This document shows, piece after piece, positions 13,851 through 18,742 of a stretch of 24,921 bases of DNA. The number at the start of each line of letters is the position of its first letter. The first letter of the stretch is position 1. Origin of the DNA: CAZWTD01 sp964637345 (GTDB taxonomy: Bacteria > Patescibacteriota > Patescibacteriia > HK-STAS-PATE-3). The notes under the pieces are model-generated. The model had not been told where the DNA came from, made no database searches, and saw nothing but the letters and a program-made list of their open reading frames with translations. The stretch lies in contig CAZWTD010000018.1 in NCBI GenBank assembly GCA_964637345.1, positions 1 to 24,921 of the forward strand, given 5' to 3'. Both the position numbers and the translations under genes were made by a program.

Positions 13851-15713
13851 ATGCGCAGCCTCTTCAAGAACGTCCTCATCTTCTGCTTCGTCTTCCTTGT
13901 GCTCGCCGGCGTCTTAAGCATGATGACAAAATCATCCGGCAAAGCGGAAGACGTCTCTCTGAGCGCAGCGATCGGGAAGATCCGCGACGGCGTTGTCACG
14001 AGTATCGTGGTTGACGGCTCACGCCTCACCCTAACGTTGAATGATGGAGCAAAACTCCAGGCAACAAAGGAAGACGCGGATTCCCTTTCTGAGCTGGCAA
14101 AAAACTATGACCTTGATCCGGCGAAGCTCTCCGCAATCGACGTCACCGTTAAATCTGATACGACGTCAGTCTGGTTAAGTCCGCTTCTTACCTTCCTTGT
14201 TCCTTTCCTCCTTATCGCTGGGTTCATCTGGTTTACCTTCCGTCAGGTCCAAGGATCAAACAGCCGCGCCCTCTCCTTCGGTCAGAGCAACGCGCGTGAA
14301 CAAAACAAGCCCGACCAGCCGCGCAAGAAGGTAACCTTCACTGACGTCGCCGGATCAAAAGAGGCGAAGGAGGAGCTCCGTGAGGTCGTTGAATTCCTCC
14401 GAAGCCCGAAGAAATTCCTTGCCGTCGGTGCTCGCATCCCGCGCGGCGTCCTCCTCGTTGGCCAGCCGGGAACGGGAAAAACCCTTCTCGCTAAGGCAAT
14501 TGCTGGAGAGGCAAATGTTCCCTTCTTCAACATTTCTGGGTCGGAGTTCGTTGAAATGTTCGTCGGCGTCGGGGCTTCCCGCGTCCGCGATCTCTTCCGC
14601 CGGGCAAAAAAGAATGCGCCCTGCATCGTCTTCATCGACGAAATCGATGCGGTCGGGCGGCAGCGCGGCGCCGGGATCGGGGGAAGCCATGACGAGCGCG
14701 AACAGACGCTGAACCAAATCCTCGTGGAGATGGACGGCTTTGATACCGACACGAATGTCATCGTTGTCGCGGCGACGAACCGGCCCGACATTCTCGATCC
14801 AGCCCTTCTTCGGCCCGGACGTTTTGATCGCCAGGTTGTGATCGACCTCCCGGATATTGCCGACCGAGAAGCGATTCTCAATGTTCACGCAGTGAAGAAA
14901 CCGCTCGCGCCCTCGGTAAAGCTGAGGATTGTCGCTGAACGGACGCCGGGATTCTCCGGTGCTGACCTCGCGAACCTCCTCAACGAGGCGGCGATCCTCG
15001 CAGCGCGCGCCAACCGTCAAACCGTTGAAATGACCGACTGCCTTGAAGCGATCGAGAAGGTTATGCTCGGACCTGAACGGAAGGGCCGAATGATTTCTCC
15101 GGAAGAGAAAAAAATCACCGCCTTCCACGAAGCCGGCCACGCGCTCGTTGCGCATACCCTGCCACACGCCGACCCGGTCCGAAAAATTTCGATTGTGTCG
15201 CGCGGGATGGCTGCCGGATACACGCTGAAGCTTCCAACCGGCGACAAGCGCTTCCGAAGCCGCTCGGAATTCTTGGATGACCTCGCCACGATGCTCGGTG
15301 GCTGGACCGCAGAACAGCTCGTCTTCAATGAGCTAACGACCGGTGCATCGAACGACCTGAAGCAGGCGACCAAGCTTGCTCGGAAGCTTGTCACTGAGTA
15401 CGGCATGAGCGATAAGCTCGGCCCACGGACCTTCGGGGAGCGAGAAGAGCTCGTTTTCCTCGGACGGGAAATCCACGAACGCCGCGACTATTCGGAAGAA
15501 ATTGCCGAACAGATTGACGCGGAAGTCAACCGCTTCATCCGCGAAGCTCAAGAACGGGCGAAGGATGTCCTAACGAAAGAGCGGGATTCCCTCAATCGCA
15601 TCGCCGACACGCTCATTGAGCGAGAAACCCTCGAACAAGAGGACTTCGAAGCTTTGATGAAGCCTAACGCAGAAAAGGTTCCCGCCGAAGCTCCGGCTGA
15701 AGAAGCAAAGTAG
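13851..15713 (+). CDS. ftsH: ATP-dependent zinc metalloprotease FtsH
   Basis: A 620-residue membrane-anchored AAA+ protease that extracts and degrades membrane and regulatory proteins. Two membrane helices (about 7-25 and 108-129) flank an extracytoplasmic segment. The AAA module has Walker A GQPGTGKT (204-211), Walker B CIVFIDEID (258-266) and the second region of homology with NRPDILDPALLRPGRFDR. The protease has HEAGH (426-430), and the third zinc ligand is the Asp in TTGASNDLKQAT (near 502). The C-terminal tail is Ala/Glu-rich. It begins 2 bases after rpsA with no Shine-Dalgarno, so it probably depends on translation of rpsA. A long stem-loop follows. Confidence 0.98.
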   Translation: MRSLFKNVLIFCFVFLVLAGVLSMMTKSSGKAEDVSLSAAIGKIRDGVVTSIVVDGSRLTLTLNDGAKLQATKEDADSLSELAKNYDLDPAKLSAIDVTVKSDTTSVWLSPLLTFLVPFLLIAGFIWFTFRQVQGSNSRALSFGQSNAREQNKPDQPRKKVTFTDVAGSKEAKEELREVVEFLRSPKKFLAVGARIPRGVLLVGQPGTGKTLLAKAIAGEANVPFFNISGSEFVEMFVGVGASRVRDLFRRAKKNAPCIVFIDEIDAVGRQRGAGIGGSHDEREQTLNQILVEMDGFDTDTNVIVVAATNRPDILDPALLRPGRFDRQVVIDLPDIADREAILNVHAVKKPLAPSVKLRIVAERTPGFSGADLANLLNEAAILAARANRQTVEMTDCLEAIEKVMLGPERKGRMISPEEKKITAFHEAGHALVAHTLPHADPVRKISIVSRGMAAGYTLKLPTGDKRFRSRSEFLDDLATMLGGWTAEQLVFNELTTGASNDLKQATKLARKLVTEYGMSDKLGPRTFGEREELVFLGREIHERRDYSEEIAEQIDAEVNRFIREAQERAKDVLTKERDSLNRIADTLIERETLEQEDFEALMKPNAEKVPAEAPAEEAK

Positions 15714-15724
15714 TATTGAGCACC

Positions 15725-15765
15725 AACCCTAACCAGGCCGACGCTCTGTCGGCCTGGTTAGGGTT
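15725..15765 (+). terminator. 18-bp perfect stem-loop after ftsH
   Basis: AACCCTAACCAGGCCGAC (15725-15742) is perfectly complementary to 15748-15765 around a 5-base loop (GCTCT). It starts 11 bases after the ftsH stop. Only TTCTC follows, so the U-tract is poor. It could stop transcription from either side or protect the rpsA-ftsH mRNA end. Confidence 0.6.
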
Positions 15766-15793
15766 CTCAACCGACATCCCCCAACGTGCGGTG

Positions 15794-15822
15794 TTGCGAC
15801 TTGAATCGGAGAATGGTATACT
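15794..15822 (+). promoter_or_regulatory. Promoter of the 15843 membrane-protein gene
   Basis: TTGCGA (15794-15799), 17-bp spacer and TATACT (15817-15822) with TGG directly upstream (extended -10). It gives a leader of about 14 bases. Confidence 0.75.
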
Positions 15823-15842
15823 CTTTGACGAAACAGAATCCC

Positions 15843-16775
15843 ATGCAGCTCTATCGTCAAACCCTCAAACGAGCGCTCGACCTAACGGTCCAAAATCCCC
15901 TCCTGTGGATCTTCGGGCTTTTTGCCGCCCTCTCGGGAAACGGGGAAGAATACGATACGCTGACGAGCAATTTCCGCTTCATTGGAAACTCACAAATAAA
16001 TTTGGACACCTTCCGCGACGCTTTCCTTGACGGGCGTGTCGGAACCTTTTTCCATAAGCTCGGCGAAACCTTTGGAAATGGTTTCTTCACGATCGCGGGG
16101 ATGGTTATTGTTGGAATCATCTTTATCATCGCGCTCCTCTTCCTTATTACCGTAAGCCAGGCGGCAATTATCCGAACAGCAAGCCAACGAGAATCAGGAA
16201 AGTCGCTGGGGTTCTTCGACGCGCTTGTAAGCGGCGTCTCCTCGTTCTGGCCGCTCTTCTGGCTCAATCTCCTCGCCTTCGGCATCATCTATCTCCCGCT
16301 CGCTATCCTCTTACTTCCTTTTGTGTTGCTCTACGTCTCGAGCGCGGCCATGTCTTGGTCTGTCACGATTAGCATTATTTCCTTCGTGCTCCTCATCTTC
16401 ATCAACCTAGTTGTCTCTTTTGTTGTAAAATTCGCCTCAGCCTACATCGTGATTAATAAGCTTCGGTTAGTTGAAGCGATCCGGGAGTCATGGAAGCTCT
16501 TCAAGAAACATTGGATGGCCTCATTTGAACTGGCCTTAGTTCTTCTCATTATTAACGTCATCTATACCGTTCTTCTCGTTAGCGTCCTGACCATGCTTGG
16601 CCTGCCCTTTACGTCAGTGGGCTATATGATCTTTACTGCTCTCATTGTTATTGCCGGATCGATCTACGCAGTCTTTCGATATAGCTCGTGGACCTTCCTC
16701 TTCCACGCCATGCTAGCTGACCGAGCCATTCCGAAGATTGTCCGCCTCTTCGGAACAAAAGACCAAGCTGAATAA
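15843..16775 (+). CDS. Polytopic membrane protein of unknown function
   Basis: A 310-residue integral membrane protein. It begins MQLYRQTLKRALDLTVQNPL followed by a short hydrophobic stretch (WIFGLFAALSG), then a polar loop to about residue 80. At least five strong membrane helices follow, among them FTIAGMVIVGIIFIIALLFL, FGIIYLPLAILLLPFVLLYV, ISIISFVLLIFINLVVSFVV and ELALVLLIINVIYTVLLVSV. The arrangement recalls the membrane domain found beside glycerophosphodiester phosphodiesterases, but I see no catalytic domain and do not assign a function. ATG at 15843 is chosen because longer readings start upstream of or inside the promoter at 15794-15822. A good terminator follows 16 bases after the stop. 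Confidence 0.8.
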   Translation: MQLYRQTLKRALDLTVQNPLLWIFGLFAALSGNGEEYDTLTSNFRFIGNSQINLDTFRDAFLDGRVGTFFHKLGETFGNGFFTIAGMVIVGIIFIIALLFLITVSQAAIIRTASQRESGKSLGFFDALVSGVSSFWPLFWLNLLAFGIIYLPLAILLLPFVLLYVSSAAMSWSVTISIISFVLLIFINLVVSFVVKFASAYIVINKLRLVEAIRESWKLFKKHWMASFELALVLLIINVIYTVLLVSVLTMLGLPFTSVGYMIFTALIVIAGSIYAVFRYSSWTFLFHAMLADRAIPKIVRLFGTKDQAE

Positions 16776-16791
16776 GGTTAGACGTGGGCTG

Positions 16792-16814
16792 CCGGGCTTT
16801 GACCCGGTTTTTTT
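16792..16814 (+). terminator. Rho-independent terminator
   Basis: CCGGG (16792-16796), loop CTTTGA, CCCGG (16803-16807), then seven T. It ends the membrane-protein gene. Confidence 0.88.
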
Positions 16815-16815
16815 G

Positions 16816-16844
16816 TTGCAGAAACAGCCGAACCGCTATAGAAT
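16816..16844 (+). promoter_or_regulatory. Promoter at the tRNA-like cluster
   Basis: -10 TAGAAT (16839-16844) 17 bp after TTGCAG (16816-16821); TTGTTG with TATAGA is an alternative at 18 bp. The predicted start, about 16851, coincides with the first base of the tRNA-like sequence. Confidence 0.5.
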
Positions 16845-16850
16845 CGGCTT

Positions 16851-16907
16851 GGGCATCTAGCTCAATGGTTACCTGCCTACCGCAGGCAGGGAGCAATCGG
16901 CTTACCC
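16851..16907 (+). pseudogene. tRNA-like 5' half interrupted in the D-loop by a palindrome
   Basis: GGGCATC-TA-GCTC-AATGGTTA is a normal acceptor 5' strand and D-arm start. The D-loop is then broken by the 19-base palindrome at 16872-16890 and resumes with GAGC-A-ATCGG-CTTACCC. After this the match to a tRNA is lost: no partner for ATCGG, no T-arm and no GATGCCC acceptor 3' strand. The sequence after the anticodon-loop position (CCCGCCTGGCGAAG) resembles another palindromic element at 20936-20951. Probably a tRNA remnant; an unusual functional RNA cannot be excluded because a promoter points straight at its first base. Confidence 0.6.
16872..16890. repeat. 19-base palindromic element, copy 1
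   Basis: CCTGCCTACCGCAGGCAGG. CCTGCC pairs with GGCAGG around a 7-base loop. It sits exactly between GGTTA and GAGC of a tRNA-like D-arm. An identical copy is at 16997-17015. Confidence 0.9.
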
Positions 16908-16996
16908 GCCTGGCGAAGCACGAAAGTTCTCTTGATAGTTCGTCTGTCCCTATAACCCACTACTTCGTTTTTGTGGGCGAGTAGCTCAACTGGTTA

Positions 16997-17015
16997 CCTG
17001 CCTACCGCAGGCAGG
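16997..17015. repeat. 19-base palindromic element, copy 2
   Basis: Identical to 16872-16890 and inserted at the same D-loop position (GGTTA|GAGC) of a second, different tRNA-like sequence. Confidence 0.9.
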
Positions 17016-17049
17016 GAGCAGCCGTCTTATACACGGCCGGTTCATGGTT

Positions 17050-17079
17050 TCACCCTGCGGGTGACCACCCGTAGGGTGG
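17050..17079. repeat. Nested palindromic element in a tRNA T-loop
   Basis: Two small hairpins, CACCC-TGC-GGGTG (17051-17063) and CACCC-GTA-GGGTG (17066-17078), are themselves near-perfect inverted copies of each other. The element splits a canonical GGTT/CGAGTC T-loop. Confidence 0.75.
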
Positions 17080-17142
17080 CGAGTCTCAGTAAAACGCGGC
17101 CTATTCTGCCTTCTCACGTCGCACATTCATCTTCACTATGAG

Positions 17143-17238
17143 TAACCCACTGGTGCGCGCCTAGCTCAATGGTTAGAGCAGTCGGCTTATATCCGACCGG
17201 TTCTAGGTTCGAATCCTAGGGCGCGCACCAGTGGGTTA
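17143..17238. repeat. 19-bp inverted repeat enclosing tRNA-Ile
   Basis: TAACCCACTGGT (17143-17154) plus the acceptor strand GCGCGCC is perfectly complementary to GGCGCGC plus ACCAGTGGGTTA (17227-17238). The 12-bp extension pairs the discriminator base and CCA with the 5' leader. Confidence 0.9.
17155..17230 (+). tRNA. tRNA-Ile(UAU)
   Basis: A complete cloverleaf: acceptor GCGCGCC/GGCGCGC, D-arm GCTC/GAGC, anticodon arm GTCGG-CTTATAT-CCGAC with anticodon UAU, variable loop CGGTT, T-arm CTAGG-TTCGAAT-CCTAG, discriminator A and encoded CCA (17228-17230). UAU would read AUA directly; most bacteria instead use a CAU tRNA modified by TilS. Its flanks extend the acceptor stem by 12 perfect base pairs. 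Confidence 0.93.
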
Positions 17239-17253
17239 TACCTAGTCGCTTCA

Positions 17254-17308
17254 TGCGTCGGGCAGGTATCCCGCCAGTTCCAGGCTTGTCCCGAGCAGAA
17301 CGAGGGAT
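17254..17308. repeat. 55-bp direct repeat, left copy at the gap
   Basis: Identical to 17409-17463 and ends at the first N. An exact 55-base overlap at two contig ends is what a de Bruijn assembler with k=55 leaves, so it is probably one sequence written twice, or a real repeat that broke the assembly. Confidence 0.85.
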
Positions 17309-17408
17309 NNNNNNNNNNNNNNNNNNNNNNNNNNNNNNNNNNNNNNNNNNNNNNNNNNNNNNNNNNNNNNNNNNNNNNNNNNNNNNNNNNNNNNNNNNNN
17401 NNNNNNNN
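17309..17408. other. Scaffold gap of exactly 100 N
   Basis: A placeholder run of N of standard length. The true distance is unknown and may be zero. Confidence 0.98.
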
Positions 17409-17463
17409 TGCGTCGGGCAGGTATCCCGCCAGTTCCAGGCTTGTCCCGAGCAGAACGAGGGAT
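17409..17463. repeat. 55-bp direct repeat, right copy at the gap
   Basis: Exact copy of 17254-17308. It includes CCCGCCAGTTC (17425-17435), an 11-mer also found as one arm of an inverted repeat inside the gene at 20365. Confidence 0.85.
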
Positions 17464-17480
17464 CTCCTGGGGTGCCCACC

Positions 17481-17515
17481 AAAAGGAAACCGGCCGCCTC
17501 AGAGGAGACGACCGG
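17481..17515 (-). terminator. Rho-independent terminator
   Basis: On the minus strand CCGGTCGTCTC and GAGGCGGCCGG form an 11-bp stem (two G-U pairs) with loop CTCT, then TTTCCTTTT. The G-U pairs are possible only in the minus-strand RNA, so it serves the small gene at 17536-17742. Confidence 0.75.
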
Positions 17516-17535
17516 CCTTCGAAGAGCAAGGGGGC

Positions 17536-17742
17536 CTAGGAGTGCACGCGCTCGCGCATCTGGCGCTCGATCTTGCCTGGAATGTGCCCGCCGGTATTCA
17601 CCCGACAGACCTCTCGATGGCAGCAAGGGCACTTCGTCGAATTCATCGGGGCTTGGAAGCTTCCGGTTCCCTTCGGACACACGAGCCCTCGAGTCCGTGC
17701 ATGCCGAACGAGAACCGTCCCAGTGTCTTGTCGACCACTCAT
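17536..17742 (-). CDS. Small cysteine-rich (possible zinc-ribbon) protein
   Basis: A 68-residue basic protein with Cys at 22, 38, 40, 41 and 46 (VCPKGTG; KCPCCHREVCRV) and a GGHIPGK segment after the last cysteine. The spacing suggests one metal-binding knuckle. I do not recognise the family. Support comes from context as well as sequence: a promoter with TTGACT and TATGGT lies upstream and a good terminator directly downstream, both on this strand. GGGGGT a few bases before ATG 17742 may serve as RBS. Confidence 0.55.
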   Translation of the reverse strand: MSGRQDTGTVLVRHARTRGLVCPKGTGSFQAPMNSTKCPCCHREVCRVNTGGHIPGKIERQMRERVHS

Positions 17743-17810
17743 GCCTACCCCCGTTTCTGTTTTTGAGATGACGGTTCAGTGAATAACGGATGGCCGATAT
17801 CCACGCGAAT

Positions 17811-17840
17811 ACCATACCCCCGTCTCAAGGAGACAGTCAA
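17811..17840 (-). promoter_or_regulatory. Promoter of the small cysteine-rich gene
   Basis: On the minus strand TTGACT (17835-17840), 18-bp spacer, TATGGT (17811-17816). It lies back to back with the tRNA-Val promoter. Confidence 0.6.
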
Positions 17841-17849
17841 TATGAAACC

Positions 17850-17878
17850 TTGACCCAGACGGCTTCGACCGTTACACT
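17850..17878 (+). promoter_or_regulatory. tRNA-Val promoter
   Basis: TTGACC (17850-17855), 17-bp spacer, TACACT (17873-17878). The expected start near 17885 gives a 5' leader of about 31 bases that includes the whole 12-base inverted-repeat arm. Confidence 0.75.
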
Positions 17879-17903
17879 GCATCCGTTCTTCTTCCTTCCA
17901 TTC

Positions 17904-18000
17904 CAGTCCAGGGGTGGGCGGTTAGCTCAGTTGGTTAGAGCGTTTGCTCGACACGCAAAAGGTCAGAGGTTCGAATCCTCTACCGCCCACCCCTGGACTG
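17904..18000. repeat. 19-bp inverted repeat enclosing tRNA-Val
   Basis: CAGTCCAGGGGT (17904-17915) plus acceptor GGGCGGT is perfectly complementary to ACCGCCC plus ACCCCTGGACTG (17989-18000). The extension is 12 bp, the same length as at tRNA-Ile but with unrelated sequence. Confidence 0.9.
17916..17989 (+). tRNA. tRNA-Val(GAC)
   Basis: A complete cloverleaf: GGGCGGT/ACCGCCC, D-arm GCTC/GAGC, anticodon arm TTTGC-TCGACAC-GCAAA (GAC), T-arm AGAGG-TTCGAAT-CCTCT, discriminator A. The next bases are CCC, so CCA is not encoded and must be added; the CCA-adding enzyme is encoded at 18743. Flanked by a 12-bp extension of the acceptor stem. Confidence 0.95.
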
Positions 18001-18025
18001 CATGAAATCCAACGCCTAGCCCTGG

Positions 18026-18055
18026 TTGCGAACTCAGGGGCTCTATTGGTATCCT
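18026..18055 (+). promoter_or_regulatory. Promoter of the thioredoxin-fold gene
   Basis: TTGCGA (18026-18031), 18-bp spacer, TATCCT (18050-18055) preceded by TGG. Confidence 0.5.
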
Positions 18056-18089
18056 TGTGGTGACCGACAGATTATTGTCCGAAACCCTT

Positions 18090-18641
18090 ATGCCCGCTAT
18101 CGAATCAAAGCCCATTCCGCTTGGAACTGACTTACCGGACTTTAACTTAATTGGAACTGATGGCGGAATGAATGCGCCCCGCGATTTCGCCGACTCAAAG
18201 GTTATGGTCGTCGCCTTCCTTGGGAACAGCTGCGAATATTCAAATGCGGTCGTTGACCGGCTCGTGAAACTCCAAGAGAAGTACCTTGACCAAGGTCTTA
18301 TTATCATTGGGATTAACTCCAACGATCCGCAATCCCAGCCTGAAGAAGATCTTGAACACATGACGAAGTTTGCCCAAGCGCATCAAGTCAACTTTCCCTA
18401 TCTTGTTGACGAAACTCAGGACGTTGCTAAAGCCTTCGGCGCAGTCTGCACGCCCGACCTCTTCGTCTATGATCGCGATCGAAAGCTCGCCTACCACGGT
18501 CGCGTTGACGACAGCTGGCAAGACGAATCGAAAGCATCCCAGCGCGATCTTCAAGACGCGATTGAAGCGCTCTTAATCGGAACAACGCCGCGCGAGCCTC
18601 AGCACCCATCGCTCGGCTGCGCGATTCAGTGGCGAGTATAA
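18090..18641 (+). CDS. Thioredoxin-fold redoxin (AhpC/TSA-like)
   Basis: A 183-residue cytoplasmic protein of the thioredoxin/AhpC-TSA group. VVAFLGNSCEYSNAVVDRLV corresponds to the usual FxCNHCPY active site, with the first Cys replaced by Gly and the second kept (Cys48). Further family marks are GINSNDPQSQPEEDLEHM, FGAVCTPDLFVYD (Cys120) and the C-terminal SLGCAIQW (Cys177). The fold and a peroxidase- or reductase-like thiol chemistry are likely; the loss of one Cys of the CxxC argues against simple disulfide reductase activity. ATG at 18090 gives the usual N-terminus; longer readings start next to the promoter. The substrate is unknown. Confidence 0.87.
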   Translation: MPAIESKPIPLGTDLPDFNLIGTDGGMNAPRDFADSKVMVVAFLGNSCEYSNAVVDRLVKLQEKYLDQGLIIIGINSNDPQSQPEEDLEHMTKFAQAHQVNFPYLVDETQDVAKAFGAVCTPDLFVYDRDRKLAYHGRVDDSWQDESKASQRDLQDAIEALLIGTTPREPQHPSLGCAIQWRV

Positions 18642-18727
18642 CAACTCGCTCATAGAACAAAACATCTCGGTCTTTTGTCGCGCTTACTTTGGGTTGATAC
18701 CGAATGCCTGTTTTGAAACTCCGAGCG

Positions 18728-18736
18728 TGGTACAAT
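18728..18736 (+). promoter_or_regulatory. Extended -10 promoter of the CCA-enzyme gene
   Basis: TGG-TACAAT. The ATG at 18743 begins exactly 7 bases after the -10, where transcription should start, so the mRNA is predicted to be leaderless. No good -35 is seen. Confidence 0.65.
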
Positions 18737-18742
18737 ACGTAC

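Larger units (their letters stand above)
16975..17089 (+). pseudogene. tRNA-Ile(UAU)-like gene with D-loop and T-loop insertions
   Basis: GGGCGAG-TA-GCTC-AACTGGTTA, then the 19-base palindrome, then GAGC-A, a perfect anticodon stem (GCCGT/ACGGC) with loop CTTATAC (anticodon UAU), variable loop CGGTT, and T-stem 5' strand CATGG. The T-loop is split: GGTT, about 30 bases of nested palindromes (17050-17079), then CGAGTC. The bases after it (CTCAG, TAAAACG) do not pair with CATGG or GGGCGAG, so the 3' third looks decayed or foreign. The anticodon arm is intact and shares its UAU anticodon with the intact gene at 17155. Called a likely pseudogene. Confidence 0.6.
16951..17240. repeat. 11-bp inverted repeats bounding the tRNA-Ile pair
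   Basis: TATAACCCACT (16951-16961) is the exact reverse complement of AGTGGGTTATA (17230-17240). A third partial copy (TAACCCACT) is at 17143-17151, just before the intact tRNA-Ile. The same sequence thus precedes both the broken and the intact tRNA, as if the unit had been duplicated. Confidence 0.55.
17231..17535. other. Non-coding stretch containing the assembly gap
   Basis: It holds the inverted-repeat arm of tRNA-Ile, two copies of a 55-bp sequence, 100 N and a minus-strand terminator. Readings that cross the gap are not genes. I see no other feature. Confidence 0.7.

Noticed and set aside
14355..15167. Minus-strand reading of 270 codons opposite ftsH
   Set aside because: It is antisense to the AAA and protease domains of ftsH, and its composition is that of a shadow frame.
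16851..17089. Group I intron in the interrupted tRNAs
   Set aside because: The inserts are 19 and about 30 bases, far too short, and lie in the D- and T-loops rather than the anticodon loop.
16851..17240. CRISPR array in the repeat-rich tRNA region
   Set aside because: Only two copies of a 19-base palindrome occur, each inside a tRNA-like sequence, with no regular spacers and no cas genes in the window.
17254..17463. A true tandem duplication or insertion sequence at 17254-17463
   Set aside because: The copies are exactly 55 bases, end exactly at a 100-N gap, and no transposase or terminal repeats are present; an assembly overlap explains it better.
17216..17815. Long readings on both strands that run through the N-filled gap
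   Set aside because: They include over 30 undefined residues, cross an artificial gap, and overlap tRNA-Ile, the terminator and the promoter of the small cysteine-rich gene.
18704..18742. Upstream ATG of the CCA-enzyme gene
   Set aside because: It lies upstream of the extended -10 at 18728-18736; the leaderless ATG at 18743 fits the domain start.
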